Assembly: GCF_014647835.1 (NCBI RefSeq) | Contig: NZ_BMPY01000004.1 | Coordinates: 62,001-126,000 of the forward strand | Source: Microbispora rosea subsp. aerata | GTDB lineage: Bacteria; Actinomycetota; Actinomycetes; Streptosporangiales; Streptosporangiaceae | DNA: 64,000 nucleotides | Reading direction: 5' to 3' | Part shown: positions 37,055 to 47,068 of the stretch, one piece after another | Numbering within the stretch: the first letter of the stretch is position 1 | How the letters are laid out: every line of letters begins with the position of its first letter | The notes under the pieces: generated by a model | Databases searched by the model: none | What the model was told of the DNA's origin: nothing | Seen by the model: the letters and a program-made list of their open reading frames with translations, nothing else | Made by a program: the position numbers and the translations under genes

Positions 37055-37280
37055 GACCCCACCGTCGTGATCATGCGATTCACCGACCCGGCTTTCGCGG
37101 ACGGCCCGGATGACCGGCGCGCCCGCCGGGCCCGATCCCGGCCCGGCCAGGCATTCGGCCATGGTGGCCCGGCCGCCCGATCGGGAACGGGAAACGCCCA
37201 GGTCAGGCCGAGTGTACGGCACGCGACCGCGACACCGCCAAGGCGCGCGGCGCGCGACGAGACCATGACGCTGGAGGGCG

Positions 37281-40064
37281 TCAGGCGGTGTTCTGAAGGG
37301 TGGTGGTGGGCATCAGGGAGTCGAGGCCGCGCGCGGTCATGGGGCGGGCCACGAGGTAGCCCTGGCCGCGCGTGCAGCCCATCGAGCGCAGCAGCTCGAG
37401 CTGCTCGGGACGCTCGATGCCCTCGGCGACCACGATCAGGCCGAGGTCGTTGCCGAGCTGCACGATCGTCTTCGTCAGCAGGGTCAGCGTGTCGTCACGG
37501 CCGAGCCCGGAGACGAACGACGGATCGATCTTGATCATGTCGACCGGAAGCTGGCGCAGGAACGCGAGAGACGCGTAGCCGGTGCCGAAATCGTCGATGG
37601 CCAGCCGTACGCCGAGGGCCCGCAGCTCCGACAGCCTGCTGATCGTCTCGCCGGCGTCCTCGACCAGCATCTCCTCGATGACCTCGAGGGTCAGCGCGCT
37701 GGCGGGCAGCCCGCTCTCGCGCAGCGCCTCCGCCACGGTCTCCACGAAGCGCGGGGCCATGATCTGCCGCGCGGACAGGTTCAGCGCCAGCCCGATGTCC
37801 CAGGACGACGCGCGCCAGGCCGCCACCTCGCGGCACGCCTCGCGCAGGATCCACTCGCTCAGCGGCACGATGATCCCGGTGTCCTCGGCGGGCCCGAGGA
37901 ACTGCTCGGGCGACACGAACGTGCTGCCCCGCCACCAGCGCACCAGCGCCTCCACGGCGGTGACCCGCGAGGTGGCCAGGTCGACCACGGGCTGATACTC
38001 GATCGCGAACTGGTTCTCCAGCAGCGCCCGCTGCAGGTCGGAGGCGATCTCCAGGCGACGCAGGACGTCGGCGTGCATGTGGGTGGCGAAGACCTCCACC
38101 CGGCGCCCGCCGAGCTCCTTGGCCCGCGACATCGCCACGTCGGCGTTGCGCAGCAGGTCTCCGGGGGGAAGGCCGTCCTCGGCGAACGCCACGCCGACGC
38201 TGGCCGTCAGCGCGATGTCCCGGTCCGCGACCCGGAACGGCTCGTTGGAGACCGCGCGGACGAGCCGCTCGGCCAGGTCGATGGCGGTCTGCGCGTCGGT
38301 GCCGGACGCGCCGCCCTCCAGCAGCACCGCGAACTCGTCCCCGCCCCACCGGGCGAGAGTGTCGTCGGCCCGTACGGCCGAGCGCAGCCGGCGGGCGGCC
38401 TGGCCGAGCAGGTGGTCACCGCTGGCGTGGCCGACCGAGTCGTTGACGGAGGTGAAGCCGTCGAGGTCCAGGAAGATCACCGCGGTCCCGCCCGCGCCGC
38501 GGCGGGTGAGCACGTCCCGGGTGCGTTCCTCGAAGTAGGCCCGGTTGGGCAGGCCGGTGGCCCCGTCGTGGAAGGTCAGGTGGGTGACCTGGTTGCGCAG
38601 GGCCACCTGGTCGCTGAGGTCGCGGATCGTGACCAGGACGAGGTCGTCGTCGCGCACGTGCCGGGCGGCGACCGACTCGGTGGGCCGCCAGGTGCCGTCC
38701 CAGGCCCGGAACCGGCAGGAGATGCGCGTGCCGCCCTCCTGATCCGGCCCGCCCTCCTGCGCCGGTCCGTCCTCCTGATCCGGCCCGTCGTCCTCGTCCG
38801 TCATGCGGTCGAGCAGGGCCTGTACGGCGGGCAGGTCCTCGGGGTGGATGTAGTCGAAGATCGGCCGGCCGACGACGTCCTCCGGGCGGTAGCCGTACGT
38901 CGCCTCGATGCCGGGGCCGACCTCCTGGACGGCTCCGGCGGGGTCGCACACGAGCACGACGTCGCCGGTGCTCTCGGCGAGCCTGCGCAACTGCTGCTCG
39001 CCGACGTCGACGAGGCGGCGCATGCCCGCGGTCTCGACCAGGAGCACGAACAGCCGTCCGAGCAGGACGAGGACGACCGTGGCGGCCACGACCACCAGGG
39101 CGGCGTCGCGGCTGCCGCCGATCGCGTACAGGGCGGCGACGAGCGTGGCGACGGCGACCAGCACGAGCGGGGTGGCCGCCGCCAGCGCGGGCGGCAGCGC
39201 CATGACCGGCCGGTCCTCCTGCACCCACGGGGCGACGGCGAGGACGAGCAGCATGGCCGGGACGACGAGCCCGGCCGCGAGCGGCGGGGTGTCGCCGTCG
39301 AGACGGGACAGGGCCATCGCCATCTCCGCGACCGTGATCGCCGTGAGCACCCCCACGCCGGTGAGCCCGACCACCCGGTTGCCCGACCGGGACGCCGCCA
39401 CGGCCGGCGTCACCGCGCAGGTCGCGAGCAGGCAGACCACGGGCAGCGCGAGCGCGACGAAGAAGGCGCCGGTGTCATCCGCCTTCTTGAACGCGGGGCC
39501 GAGCACGGCCACCCAGGCCACGGCGAAGACCGACGCCGCGGCCAGGTAGGCGTCGGCCGCCTGCCGTATCACCCCCCGCGTGAACGCGGGTGGTTTCACC
39601 GACAGCCCGCAGCCGATCGCGAGCTGCACGGATCCGACGAGCATGAGCAGGTCGGCGAAGGTGAGCACGAACGGCGTGCCGTCCGCCACGGGCCGTACGC
39701 CGACGCCGAGGAGCCAGGTCAGCGACCCGGCGGCCATCCACCGCCAGGCGCCGGGCTGACGCCGATGGGCGGGGACCACGCGGGAGGCGGCCATGATCAA
39801 CGAGACCGCGGCGAGCAGGCCGGTGACGACCCCCGCGACCGCGGTCACGATCGGCGCCGAGCCTCCGGTGACCAGGGCCACCACGACCGACACCGCGCCG
39901 AGCCCGGCCGCGGTGGTGACTGAGACCCGGGGGTCACGCCTCACGTTCACGCGCGTCGCCTCTGCACCTGTCGCCGATAGCCCACCGGCCGACGTGTCCT
40001 CCGGGGTTTCCACGGAGGGCGGGGTCGTGTCAGCGTCGCCGGAACCGGTGGGGTTTTCCGTCAC
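37281..40064 (-). CDS. membrane GGDEF–EAL protein with PAS domain (c-di-GMP turnover)
   Basis: A 927-residue signalling protein. The N-terminal 55 residues are soluble, residues about 60–340 hold about nine or ten membrane segments, about 355–500 a PAS-like sensor, then GGDEF (574–578, intact RWGGDEFA) and EAL (705–707, EALVRW). Both catalytic motifs are present, so it could make and/or degrade c-di-GMP. An acidic repeat (DGPDQEDGPAQEGGPDQEGG) sits in the PAS region. The GTG start has GGGAGGGGAA directly upstream. From memory, a related GGDEF–EAL gene adjoins ilvB in Streptomyces. Confidence 0.9.
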   Translation of the reverse strand: MTENPTGSGDADTTPPSVETPEDTSAGGLSATGAEATRVNVRRDPRVSVTTAAGLGAVSVVVALVTGGSAPIVTAVAGVVTGLLAAVSLIMAASRVVPAHRRQPGAWRWMAAGSLTWLLGVGVRPVADGTPFVLTFADLLMLVGSVQLAIGCGLSVKPPAFTRGVIRQAADAYLAAASVFAVAWVAVLGPAFKKADDTGAFFVALALPVVCLLATCAVTPAVAASRSGNRVVGLTGVGVLTAITVAEMAMALSRLDGDTPPLAAGLVVPAMLLVLAVAPWVQEDRPVMALPPALAAATPLVLVAVATLVAALYAIGGSRDAALVVVAATVVLVLLGRLFVLLVETAGMRRLVDVGEQQLRRLAESTGDVVLVCDPAGAVQEVGPGIEATYGYRPEDVVGRPIFDYIHPEDLPAVQALLDRMTDEDDGPDQEDGPAQEGGPDQEGGTRISCRFRAWDGTWRPTESVAARHVRDDDLVLVTIRDLSDQVALRNQVTHLTFHDGATGLPNRAYFEERTRDVLTRRGAGGTAVIFLDLDGFTSVNDSVGHASGDHLLGQAARRLRSAVRADDTLARWGGDEFAVLLEGGASGTDAQTAIDLAERLVRAVSNEPFRVADRDIALTASVGVAFAEDGLPPGDLLRNADVAMSRAKELGGRRVEVFATHMHADVLRRLEIASDLQRALLENQFAIEYQPVVDLATSRVTAVEALVRWWRGSTFVSPEQFLGPAEDTGIIVPLSEWILREACREVAAWRASSWDIGLALNLSARQIMAPRFVETVAEALRESGLPASALTLEVIEEMLVEDAGETISRLSELRALGVRLAIDDFGTGYASLAFLRQLPVDMIKIDPSFVSGLGRDDTLTLLTKTIVQLGNDLGLIVVAEGIERPEQLELLRSMGCTRGQGYLVARPMTARGLDSLMPTTTLQNTA

Positions 40065-40250
40065 TTCCCCTCCCGTTCTCGACTCGGCTTTACTCTCCCT
40101 GTCACATGGCCAGTGTGCGCACAACCGCTGATCGAGAGGGGGACAACGGGCGAGTCGTCACCGATCTGATAACCAGCCGTGCACGTTGAGCATCAACGTA
40201 CGCACCCCAGGTCACGAGGCAGCCACGTTCCGGAATCCTTAATGGAGCGG

Positions 40251-41183
40251 TCAGTAATGCCCGGTGATCATGTTATCGAGCGGACGGCCCGTCAGATGAC
40301 GGATGACTTGTTCCCGCACCAGCTTCCGCGTACGCCGTACGGACGCCGGTGTGCTCCCGGCGACGTGCGGGGTGATGAAGACCCCCGGGGCGGTCCACAG
40401 CGGATGGTCGGGCGGCAGCGGCTCGACGGGGGCGACGTCGAGCGCGGCGCGCAGCCTGCCCGACCGCAGTTCGGCCAGCAGCGCGTCGGTGTCCACGACC
40501 GACCCGCGCGCGGCGTTCACCAGCAGCGCGCCGTCCTTCATCCGGGCGAGGAAGCCGGCGTCCACCATGCCCGCCGTTCCCGCCGTGGCGGGCACCAGCA
40601 GCACGACCACATCCGCCTCGGGCAGCAGCGCGGGCAGTTCGTCCTGGCCGTGGACACGGCCGTTGACGCCGTCCCTGGCCGTGCGCGCCACCCGGATGAC
40701 GTCCACCTCGAACCCGGCCAGCCGCCGTTCGAGCGCCTCGCCGATCGAGCCGTACCCGACGATCAGCACGGTCGAGTCGGCGAGCACGCCGGTGTGGTGG
40801 TAGGTCCACTCGCGCCTGGCCTGGGCGGCCGCGAAGCCGGGAAACTCCCGCAGCATCGCGATCATCGCGCCCACCGCCCACTCGGCGGTGCCCGCGTCGT
40901 GGACGCCACGCGCGTTGCACAAGACCGCCTTCGGCGGCATGTGCGGCAGGTACGGCTCGACCCCGGCGGTCACGGTCTGCAGCAGCCGGAGGTTGGTCAT
41001 GCGGCCCAGAAGGCCGGGGAGGTCCGGCACCGGGATCAGCGGGGGCACCCAGATCTCCACCTCCTCGGGCGGGCCGGGTAGCGGCGTCTTCCCGTCGTAC
41101 ACCGCGCAGTCGAGGGCAGGAAGCCCGTCGGGGAGTTCGGCGAGGGCGTCGGCGATGTCCTGTGAGGCGACCCAGATCTTCAC
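40251..41183 (-). CDS. D-isomer-specific 2-hydroxyacid dehydrogenase
   Basis: A 310-residue NAD(P)-dependent dehydrogenase. The Rossmann motif is TVLIVGYGSIGEALERRL (about residues 137–154), then the NAARGSVVDTDALLAELRSG segment with the catalytic Arg, and the final TPHVAGSTPASVRR with the His. The substrate (glyoxylate, hydroxypyruvate or another 2-oxo acid) is not determined. I take the GTG at 41183 (MKIWVASQDI). It is divergent from the sugar dehydrogenase-like gene with a 65-base gap. Confidence 0.88.
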   Translation of the reverse strand: MKIWVASQDIADALAELPDGLPALDCAVYDGKTPLPGPPEEVEIWVPPLIPVPDLPGLLGRMTNLRLLQTVTAGVEPYLPHMPPKAVLCNARGVHDAGTAEWAVGAMIAMLREFPGFAAAQARREWTYHHTGVLADSTVLIVGYGSIGEALERRLAGFEVDVIRVARTARDGVNGRVHGQDELPALLPEADVVVLLVPATAGTAGMVDAGFLARMKDGALLVNAARGSVVDTDALLAELRSGRLRAALDVAPVEPLPPDHPLWTAPGVFITPHVAGSTPASVRRTRKLVREQVIRHLTGRPLDNMITGHY

Positions 41184-41248
41184 GAGGAACAACCTAGGGA
41201 ACCATCGCGCCCGCCCGCGAGTATGGGTACGTGAGGAGGTCATCGGGC

Positions 41249-42409
41249 ATGGCGGACAGGAACGGCACGGGCGGCGCATTCCCCGGGGCGGCGTCCCTCA
41301 AGGCGGCGCTTCTGGCGGCCGTCCTTGTGACGGCGACCGGGGCGTGCGCGCCGGGAGGAGAAGGCGGAGGCCGGACTCCCCCGCCGCTTCCTGCCGCGAG
41401 CGCCGCCACGGGCGCTCCCACGGGCGGCGACGAGACGGACGCCGCCGAGGCCGCGCCGCGCACGCTGGTCACCGGCCTTGAGGTGCCCTGGGCGATCGCG
41501 TTCCTGCCCGGCGGCGACGCCCTGGTGACCGAACGCGAGTCGGCGCGGCTGCTGCGGGTCACGCCGCGCGGGGAGGTCCGCGAGGTGGGCGTGATCGAGG
41601 GGGTGGCGGCGAGCGGCGAGGGCGGCCTGCTCGGCGTGGCCGTCTCGCCTCAGTACGAGACCGACCACTTCGTCTTCGTCTACTTCACGGCCGGGGACGA
41701 CAACCGGATCGTCCGCTACCGCTACGACGGGCGGCTCTCCGACCCCAAGGTGATCGTCAGCGGCATCCCGAAGGGAGGCATCCACAACGGGGGCCGCCTC
41801 GCCTTCGGCCCCGACGGCTACCTGTACGCCTCGACCGGCGAGATCGGCGAAGGCGGCATGGCCCAGGACAGAAACTCCCTCGGCGGCAAGATCCTGCGGA
41901 TGACGGCGGACGGCCGGCCCGCCCCCGGCAACCCCTTCGGCACGCTCGTGTGGACGTACGGGCACCGCAACGTGCAGGGCCTGGCCTGGGACGAGCGGGG
42001 GCACATGTACGCCACCGAGTTCGGCCAGAACACCCACGACGAGATCAACCTCATCGAGAAGGGCCGCAACTACGGCTGGCCGGAGGTCGAGGGGGTGGGC
42101 GACCGGCCCGGATACACCGATCCGCTGCTCACCTGGTCGACCGGCGAGGCGTCGCCGTCCGGCCTCGCGTACGCCCGGGGAGCGCTGTGGGCCGCCGCGC
42201 TGCGCGGCGAGCGGCTGTGGCGCGTCCCGGTGGACGCCTCGGGCCGCGCCGGCCGTCCCACCGCCCTCTACACGGGCGAGTACGGCAGGCTGCGCGCGGT
42301 GGCCGCCGCGCCCGACGGCACGCTGTGGGTGAGCACCAGCAACCGGGACGGGCGCGGCCTCCTCAGGGACGGCGACGACCGCATCCTCGTGATCAGCCCC
42401 TCGGCCTGA
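41249..42409 (+). CDS. PQQ-dependent sugar dehydrogenase-like lipoprotein
   Basis: A 386-residue exported beta-propeller of the soluble glucose dehydrogenase/aldose sugar dehydrogenase family. It has a lipobox (VTATGAC, Cys about 33), then LEVPWAIAFLPGGDALVTER, GEGGLLGVAVSP, NGGRLAFGPDGYLYASTGE, and WTYGHRNVQGLAWD, ATEFGQNTHDEIN. The N-terminus after the Cys is Pro/Gly-rich. The enzyme would need PQQ, and no PQQ genes are in the window. GAGGAGGT upstream sets the ATG start at 41249. Confidence 0.9.
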   Translation: MADRNGTGGAFPGAASLKAALLAAVLVTATGACAPGGEGGGRTPPPLPAASAATGAPTGGDETDAAEAAPRTLVTGLEVPWAIAFLPGGDALVTERESARLLRVTPRGEVREVGVIEGVAASGEGGLLGVAVSPQYETDHFVFVYFTAGDDNRIVRYRYDGRLSDPKVIVSGIPKGGIHNGGRLAFGPDGYLYASTGEIGEGGMAQDRNSLGGKILRMTADGRPAPGNPFGTLVWTYGHRNVQGLAWDERGHMYATEFGQNTHDEINLIEKGRNYGWPEVEGVGDRPGYTDPLLTWSTGEASPSGLAYARGALWAAALRGERLWRVPVDASGRAGRPTALYTGEYGRLRAVAAAPDGTLWVSTSNRDGRGLLRDGDDRILVISPSA

Positions 42410-42435
42410 CGAGACCTCGGCCGCCTGCCGTGCCG

Positions 42436-44388
42436 TCAGCGGCAGGCGACCCCGGCCTGCCCCCGGTAGGAGGTGCGGAAGGTCTGCCGGGAGACCACCT
42501 CGCCGCCCTGCCGCAGCACCCGCGTCACCGTGGCGGTGAAACCGGGCTGCCCCGGCGTGGTCACGCAGCCCGGCCCCTGACCGGTCGTCGTGCGGCGGGC
42601 GACGACCGGTCCCTGCACGTCCACGTCGTACCGCTTGGTGCTCCACAACTTCACGGTCAGCGAGGTGCCGGTGACCGACGCCTGGATGAGCACGCCGTAC
42701 GGCGAGTCGTTCTTCCAGCGCAGATCCGGGTCGGGGAAGGACACGGCGGCCTCCGTGCCGGCCGGCAGATGAGAGGCGTGCACCTCGGGCGAGGTGTAGT
42801 CGGTGACCCGCAGCGCGGCGCGGATCACGGCGTTCATCAACGTGGTCGCGACCTGGCTCATCCCCGCCGCGTCCGTGCCGGACCGGCCGTGGATCAGGGT
42901 GGGGGCGATGCCGTCGAAGCCCGTCTCCACGGTGCGCGGGCCGACGACCTCGTTGAACGAGAACGTCTCCCCCGGTGGCACCAGGCGGCCGTCGAGGAGC
43001 GCGGCGGCGGCCCGGATGTTGCCCGCGGCGCCCGGGCAGCAGGCGTAGGAGGTGGTGAAGCGGCCGATCTCCTCCCGGATCCCCATCCGCCGCGCGGCGT
43101 CGTCGGTGATCCGCGGCGGCCCGTTCACGACCGGCACGGGCACCGTACGGCTGCCGCCGTCGAGCGCGGCCAGCACGTCCGCGGCGAGGCGCTCGGTGTC
43201 CACCCGGTCGCCCGGTCTGCCGGGCACCAGGACCGGCCGGCCGTCCTTGATCGTGAAACCGGCGTCGCGGGCCGGCGTCGGGCCGACCAGCGTCGCCTCC
43301 ACGCCGGCGATCGCCGCCTCGGCGTCGAACCGCGGGCGCAGGACCACGCCCTCGGGCTCGAACGTCAGGTGCCGCGCCAGCGTGGCCGGCGACAGGGTGA
43401 CGGAGGCGGTCCCGTGGGTCAGGGTGAGCGGCGCGGCCACCGCCCGGCTCGCCCAGTTCAGGGCCCGCCGCACCTCGGCACGGGTGATGCGCGGCACATC
43501 CCGCATCGCGGGCACCACGACGATGGCCTCGGGGTTGAGATAACCCCTGACGATCTGCTCGGCCGCCGCCTTCCTGTCGATGACGCGGCCCGCCCGCGGA
43601 TATGTCGGGACCGGGGTGACCCCGTCGAACGAGACGTCGCCCTCGCGCCGCGGGGTCTCCAACGGCTCGGCGATGGTCTTGGCCACCATCTCGTCCAGTT
43701 TGCGCCGATCCACCGACACGACGGGCTTCACCTCGCGGCTGCCGGTCAGCGCGTTCCACACCTCGGCCGGGCTGGGGAAGCCGGACTGCGCGGCGTCGAC
43801 GGTGGCCTCCGCGTCGAGCGCCAGACCGGCCCGCACCGGGTCCAGGGTCAGCCGCCGCAGGCCCTGCCGTACGATGATCGGCGTCCTGGCCTGGGCGTAC
43901 AGCCGTTCGCGCAGCGTGGCGACCGCCTCGGCCCTGCTCTGCCCGCCGATGTCCACGCCGAGCACCATGGTGCCGGGCAGGATCTTCCCCGCCATGGACA
44001 CGGCCGGCACGAGATACAGCAGCAGGAGCAGCGCCGCGAAGCCGATCAGCGCACGGCGCAGCGTACGGCTCGGGGGCAGGGGGTCCAGCAGCTCGGCCGG
44101 GTCCGGCGGCGGGACGATCACGGGCTCCTCGCGCGCCGGGCGCTCCGGAACCCGCCACGGCTCGACCGGCGGAGCCGGCGGCGGGACGGTTCCGCCGCCG
44201 GACGGCTTGGCCGCCGGAACGGCGGGAGCGGAAGGCTCGGCGAAGACGTCGGCCGACACCCCCTGGGGCAGGGCCGCGACCCCGCGGGGCAACGAGGGGA
44301 CGCGGCGCACGGGGTGCTTACGCGGTGGAGCGGACTCCGCCTCGGACGGATCCGTGGGCGGATCGACGGACGCTCCGGCGTTGCGCAC
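42436..44388 (-). CDS. VanW-family membrane protein with peptidoglycan-binding-like domain
   Basis: A 650-residue protein. The cytoplasmic N-terminus (1–105) is Pro-rich. One membrane helix (about 110–132, ALIGFAALLLLLYLVPAV) anchors it. Residues about 150–400 contain the extracytoplasmic YkuD-N/PG-binding-4-like repeats. Residues about 440–600 are the VanW domain (ENEVVGPRT-like FSFNEVVGPRTVETGF, then AAGMSQVATTLMNAVIRA). VanW proteins are linked to cell-wall/vancomycin clusters but their role is unclear. GTG start with GGAGACCGAGG upstream. It converges with the sugar dehydrogenase-like gene. Confidence 0.85.
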   Translation of the reverse strand: MRNAGASVDPPTDPSEAESAPPRKHPVRRVPSLPRGVAALPQGVSADVFAEPSAPAVPAAKPSGGGTVPPPAPPVEPWRVPERPAREEPVIVPPPDPAELLDPLPPSRTLRRALIGFAALLLLLYLVPAVSMAGKILPGTMVLGVDIGGQSRAEAVATLRERLYAQARTPIIVRQGLRRLTLDPVRAGLALDAEATVDAAQSGFPSPAEVWNALTGSREVKPVVSVDRRKLDEMVAKTIAEPLETPRREGDVSFDGVTPVPTYPRAGRVIDRKAAAEQIVRGYLNPEAIVVVPAMRDVPRITRAEVRRALNWASRAVAAPLTLTHGTASVTLSPATLARHLTFEPEGVVLRPRFDAEAAIAGVEATLVGPTPARDAGFTIKDGRPVLVPGRPGDRVDTERLAADVLAALDGGSRTVPVPVVNGPPRITDDAARRMGIREEIGRFTTSYACCPGAAGNIRAAAALLDGRLVPPGETFSFNEVVGPRTVETGFDGIAPTLIHGRSGTDAAGMSQVATTLMNAVIRAALRVTDYTSPEVHASHLPAGTEAAVSFPDPDLRWKNDSPYGVLIQASVTGTSLTVKLWSTKRYDVDVQGPVVARRTTTGQGPGCVTTPGQPGFTATVTRVLRQGGEVVSRQTFRTSYRGQAGVACR

Positions 44389-44972
44389 GCCTCGGTCTCC
44401 TCCAGCTCAAGGTCGACTTCGATCAGTTAACCCTAAAACACCCTCTGCTGGTATGTCGTGAAGCGACACCTTCCGGGCTCTTCACCGGAGTTCTTCGGTT
44501 TTCCGCACCTAAAGAACGATTCACGCACCCGCGGCGCGGTATCCGTCCCCTCCACCGGCATCAGCCACGCCGGGGCGGGACGACCGGAGCGCAGGCCCCG
44601 CGCCAGCAAGCACGCGAAGACGGCCGGCGACAGCCGACCGCGCACACGGGGTGCCCCGGACGCGGACGACGGCCCGCGCGGAGGCCACGGCGCGTGCGGA
44701 GGCGACGGCCGGTCACGCGAGACTGCGGCCGGCCGTTCCCACGCGTCGCCGCGTCGCCACACCCCGGCGGGGGCATCCTGCCGCCTCGCCGGGTCAGCCG
44801 ACGGCTGGTCGCGTTGTCCGCCGACGTTCGCCGGAAGGAAGCGAGGACCTCAAGCTTTGTGCGCTTCGCGAGGACCGGAGGCTTCCTGCCGGCGCGGTGA
44901 CCGACCCGGCCAAAGTCCGTGGACACCCCGCTGGGCGGCGTTGGCCGGGCGTTTCAGGCCGTCGGGTGTTCC
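44389..44972. other. gene-free stretch between VanW gene and gatB
   Basis: About 580 bases. Next to the VanW gene (44420–44540) it is AT-richer and likely carries its promoter (for example TTAACCCTAAAACACC). The rest is very GC-rich, and its several short frames lack a convincing start. No hairpin close behind gatB is strong enough to call a terminator. Confidence 0.4.
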
Positions 44973-46481
44973 TTAGCCCTGGACGCCGAGCTTCTCCAGG
45001 ATCAGCTCACGGGCCCGGGCCGCGTCCGCCTTGCCACGGCTGGCCTTCATCACGCCGCCGACCAGCGCGCCCACGGCCGCGATCTTCCCGCCGCGCACCT
45101 TCTCCGCGGCGTCGGCGTTGTCCGCCAGCACCTGGTCGATGATCGCCAGCAGCTCGCCCTCGTCGCTGACGACCTTGAGCCCGCGCTTGTCCACGACCTC
45201 GTCGGGCTCGCCCTCGCCGGCGAGCACGCCCTCCAGCACCTGACGGGCCAGCTTGTCGTTCAGCGCGCCGGAGGCGACCAGTTCGGTCACCCGGGCGACC
45301 TGCGCCGGGGTGATCGGCAGCTCGGCCAGAGCGACGCCCGACTCGTTGGCGCGCCGGGCCAGCTCGCCCATCCACCACTTCCGGGCGTCCGCGGGGGGAG
45401 CGCCCGCGGCCACGGTCGCCTCGACCAGGTCGATCGCGTCGGCGTTGTGCATGGCGGCCATGTCGAGATCGGACACGCCCCACTCCTGCTGGAGCCGCTT
45501 GCGCCGCGCCGACGGCAGCTCGGGCAGCGCGGCCTTCAGCGACTCGACCCAGGCCGGGTCGGGCGCGATCGGCAGCAGGTCGGGCTCGGGGAAGTAGCGG
45601 TAGTCCTGCGCCTCCTCCTTCGACCGCCCGGGGCTGGTCTGGCCGGTGTCCTCGTGGAAGTGGCGGGTCTCCTGCACGATCCGCCCGCCCCCGGCGAGGA
45701 TGGCCGCCTGGCGCTCGATCTCGCCCCGCACCGCCCGCTCGACGCTGCGCAGCGAGTTGACGTTCTTGGTCTCCGTACGGGTGCCCCACTCGGCCGAGCC
45801 GCGCGGCATCAGCGAGACGTTCACGTCGCAGCGCAGCGAGCCCTGCTCCATCCGCACGTCCGACACGCCGAGCGAGCGCATCACCTCGCGCAGCTCGGTG
45901 ACGTACGCGCGGGCGACCTCGGGGGCGAGCCGGTCGGCGCCCACGATCGGCTTGGTCACGATCTCGACGAGCGGGATGCCGGCCCGGTTGTAGTCGACGA
46001 TCGAGTAGTCGGCGCCGTGGATCCGCCCGGTCGCGCCGCCGACGTGGGTGGACTTGCCGGTGTCCTCCTCCAGGTGCACCCGCTCGATCTCCACGCGGAC
46101 GGTCTTGCCGTCCACCTCGACGTCCAGGTAGCCGTCCGTGCACAGCGGCTCGTCGTACTGGCTGATCTGGTAGTTCTTCGGCATGTCCGGATAGAAGTAG
46201 TTCTTCCGGGCGAACCGGCACCACGTCGCGATGGTGCAGTTGAGCGCGAGGCCGATCCGGATCGTCGACTCGATCGCCTTCTCGTTGGCCACGGGCAGCG
46301 AACCGGGCAGCGCCAGGCACACCGGGCAGACCTGCGTGTTCGGCGGCGCGCCGAACGTCGTCGGGCAGCCGCAGAACATCTTCGAGGCGGTGCCCAGCTC
46401 GACGTGCGTCTCCAGCCCCAGCACCGGCTCGAAGCGCTCCAGCGCCTCGTCGTACGGCATGAGCGTCTCAGTGCTGCTCAC
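44973..46481 (-). CDS. gatB: Asp-tRNA(Asn)/Glu-tRNA(Gln) amidotransferase subunit B
   Basis: A 502-residue GatB/GatE kinase-type subunit. It contains [24 protein letters not shown] and [15 protein letters not shown] (zinc-type Cys), [20 protein letters not shown] split across the fold, and a C-terminal YqeY-like domain ([18 protein letters not shown]…). GatCAB amidates mischarged tRNAs. The GTG start overlaps the stop of the Toprim-like gene by 4 bases. In most operons it follows gatA directly or nearly so, and here two other genes intervene. Confidence 0.95.
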   Translation of the reverse strand: MSSTETLMPYDEALERFEPVLGLETHVELGTASKMFCGCPTTFGAPPNTQVCPVCLALPGSLPVANEKAIESTIRIGLALNCTIATWCRFARKNYFYPDMPKNYQISQYDEPLCTDGYLDVEVDGKTVRVEIERVHLEEDTGKSTHVGGATGRIHGADYSIVDYNRAGIPLVEIVTKPIVGADRLAPEVARAYVTELREVMRSLGVSDVRMEQGSLRCDVNVSLMPRGSAEWGTRTETKNVNSLRSVERAVRGEIERQAAILAGGGRIVQETRHFHEDTGQTSPGRSKEEAQDYRYFPEPDLLPIAPDPAWVESLKAALPELPSARRKRLQQEWGVSDLDMAAMHNADAIDLVEATVAAGAPPADARKWWMGELARRANESGVALAELPITPAQVARVTELVASGALNDKLARQVLEGVLAGEGEPDEVVDKRGLKVVSDEGELLAIIDQVLADNADAAEKVRGGKIAAVGALVGGVMKASRGKADAARARELILEKLGVQG

Positions 46482-47068
46482 AGGTAACCAAGTCCCTTCA
46501 ATGCGTTCCTCGCGTCGGAGACCCAGTCCGCGTACGCGGGCACCTGGGCGAGAACGTCGAGGTCGATGTTTTGAGCGATGTATTCGAAGTAGTCACGAAC
46601 GGGTTTTCCGCGGCGTGGCGCCACCTCGGCGAGCACCCTCTTGGGATCAGCGATCTTCTCGACGTCCCGCGGGCGGGCGGGCAGCCGCCCGTGGTCTGTG
46701 CCGCTCAACCGGCGCCACACGCCGGCGTCCGCGAGGAGCCACGCCTCGGTCTCCTGAACCGGCACCAGCGCGATCACCGGTGTGGGCAGTCCCAAGTCCC
46801 GAACGACCCGGTCCGCCTTGTCCCGCTCCCTGTGGTCGTTGTGCACGAAGAGCAGGTGGCAGTCGCCCGCCGGCTCCCGCAGCGCGCCGATCGTCCTGTC
46901 ATGGTCGTAGATCGACCGGCAGGCGCCGATCTCAGTGCTCTCCACGTCGACCGCGCATCGGGAGGACTGCGCGGTGAGCTCACGGGGCTGCCGGGAGATC
47001 ACCACTCCGAGGAAGATCTCGTCGGTCTCCCCCTCGGCGATCAGTCCGGGCACCAGCGGCCTGCTCAT
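46478..47068 (-). CDS. Toprim-like (DUF4276-type) protein of an ATPase pair
   Basis: A 196-residue protein. [12 protein letters not shown] (residues 9–20) is a Toprim-type Glu motif, [10 protein letters not shown] (74–83) the Asp-rich motif, and [13 protein letters not shown] (102–114) is typical of DUF4276-like proteins. This points to a metal-dependent nuclease or phosphotransfer fold, as in OLD-type systems. It overlaps the ATPase stop (ATGA) and the gatB start (GTGA) by 4 bases each, so all are co-translated. Together with the ATPase it could be an antiviral or repair unit, and the role is inferred. Confidence 0.75.
   Translation of the reverse strand: MSRPLVPGLIAEGETDEIFLGVVISRQPRELTAQSSRCAVDVESTEIGACRSIYDHDRTIGALREPAGDCHLLFVHNDHRERDKADRVVRDLGLPTPVIALVPVQETEAWLLADAGVWRRLSGTDHGRLPARPRDVEKIADPKRVLAEVAPRRGKPVRDYFEYIAQNIDLDVLAQVPAYADWVSDARNALKGLGYL

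Noticed and set aside
41240-44158. 972-codon minus-strand ORF
   Set aside because: It overlaps the VanW gene in another frame and the sugar dehydrogenase-like gene antisense, and is Arg/Gly/Ala-rich without motifs.
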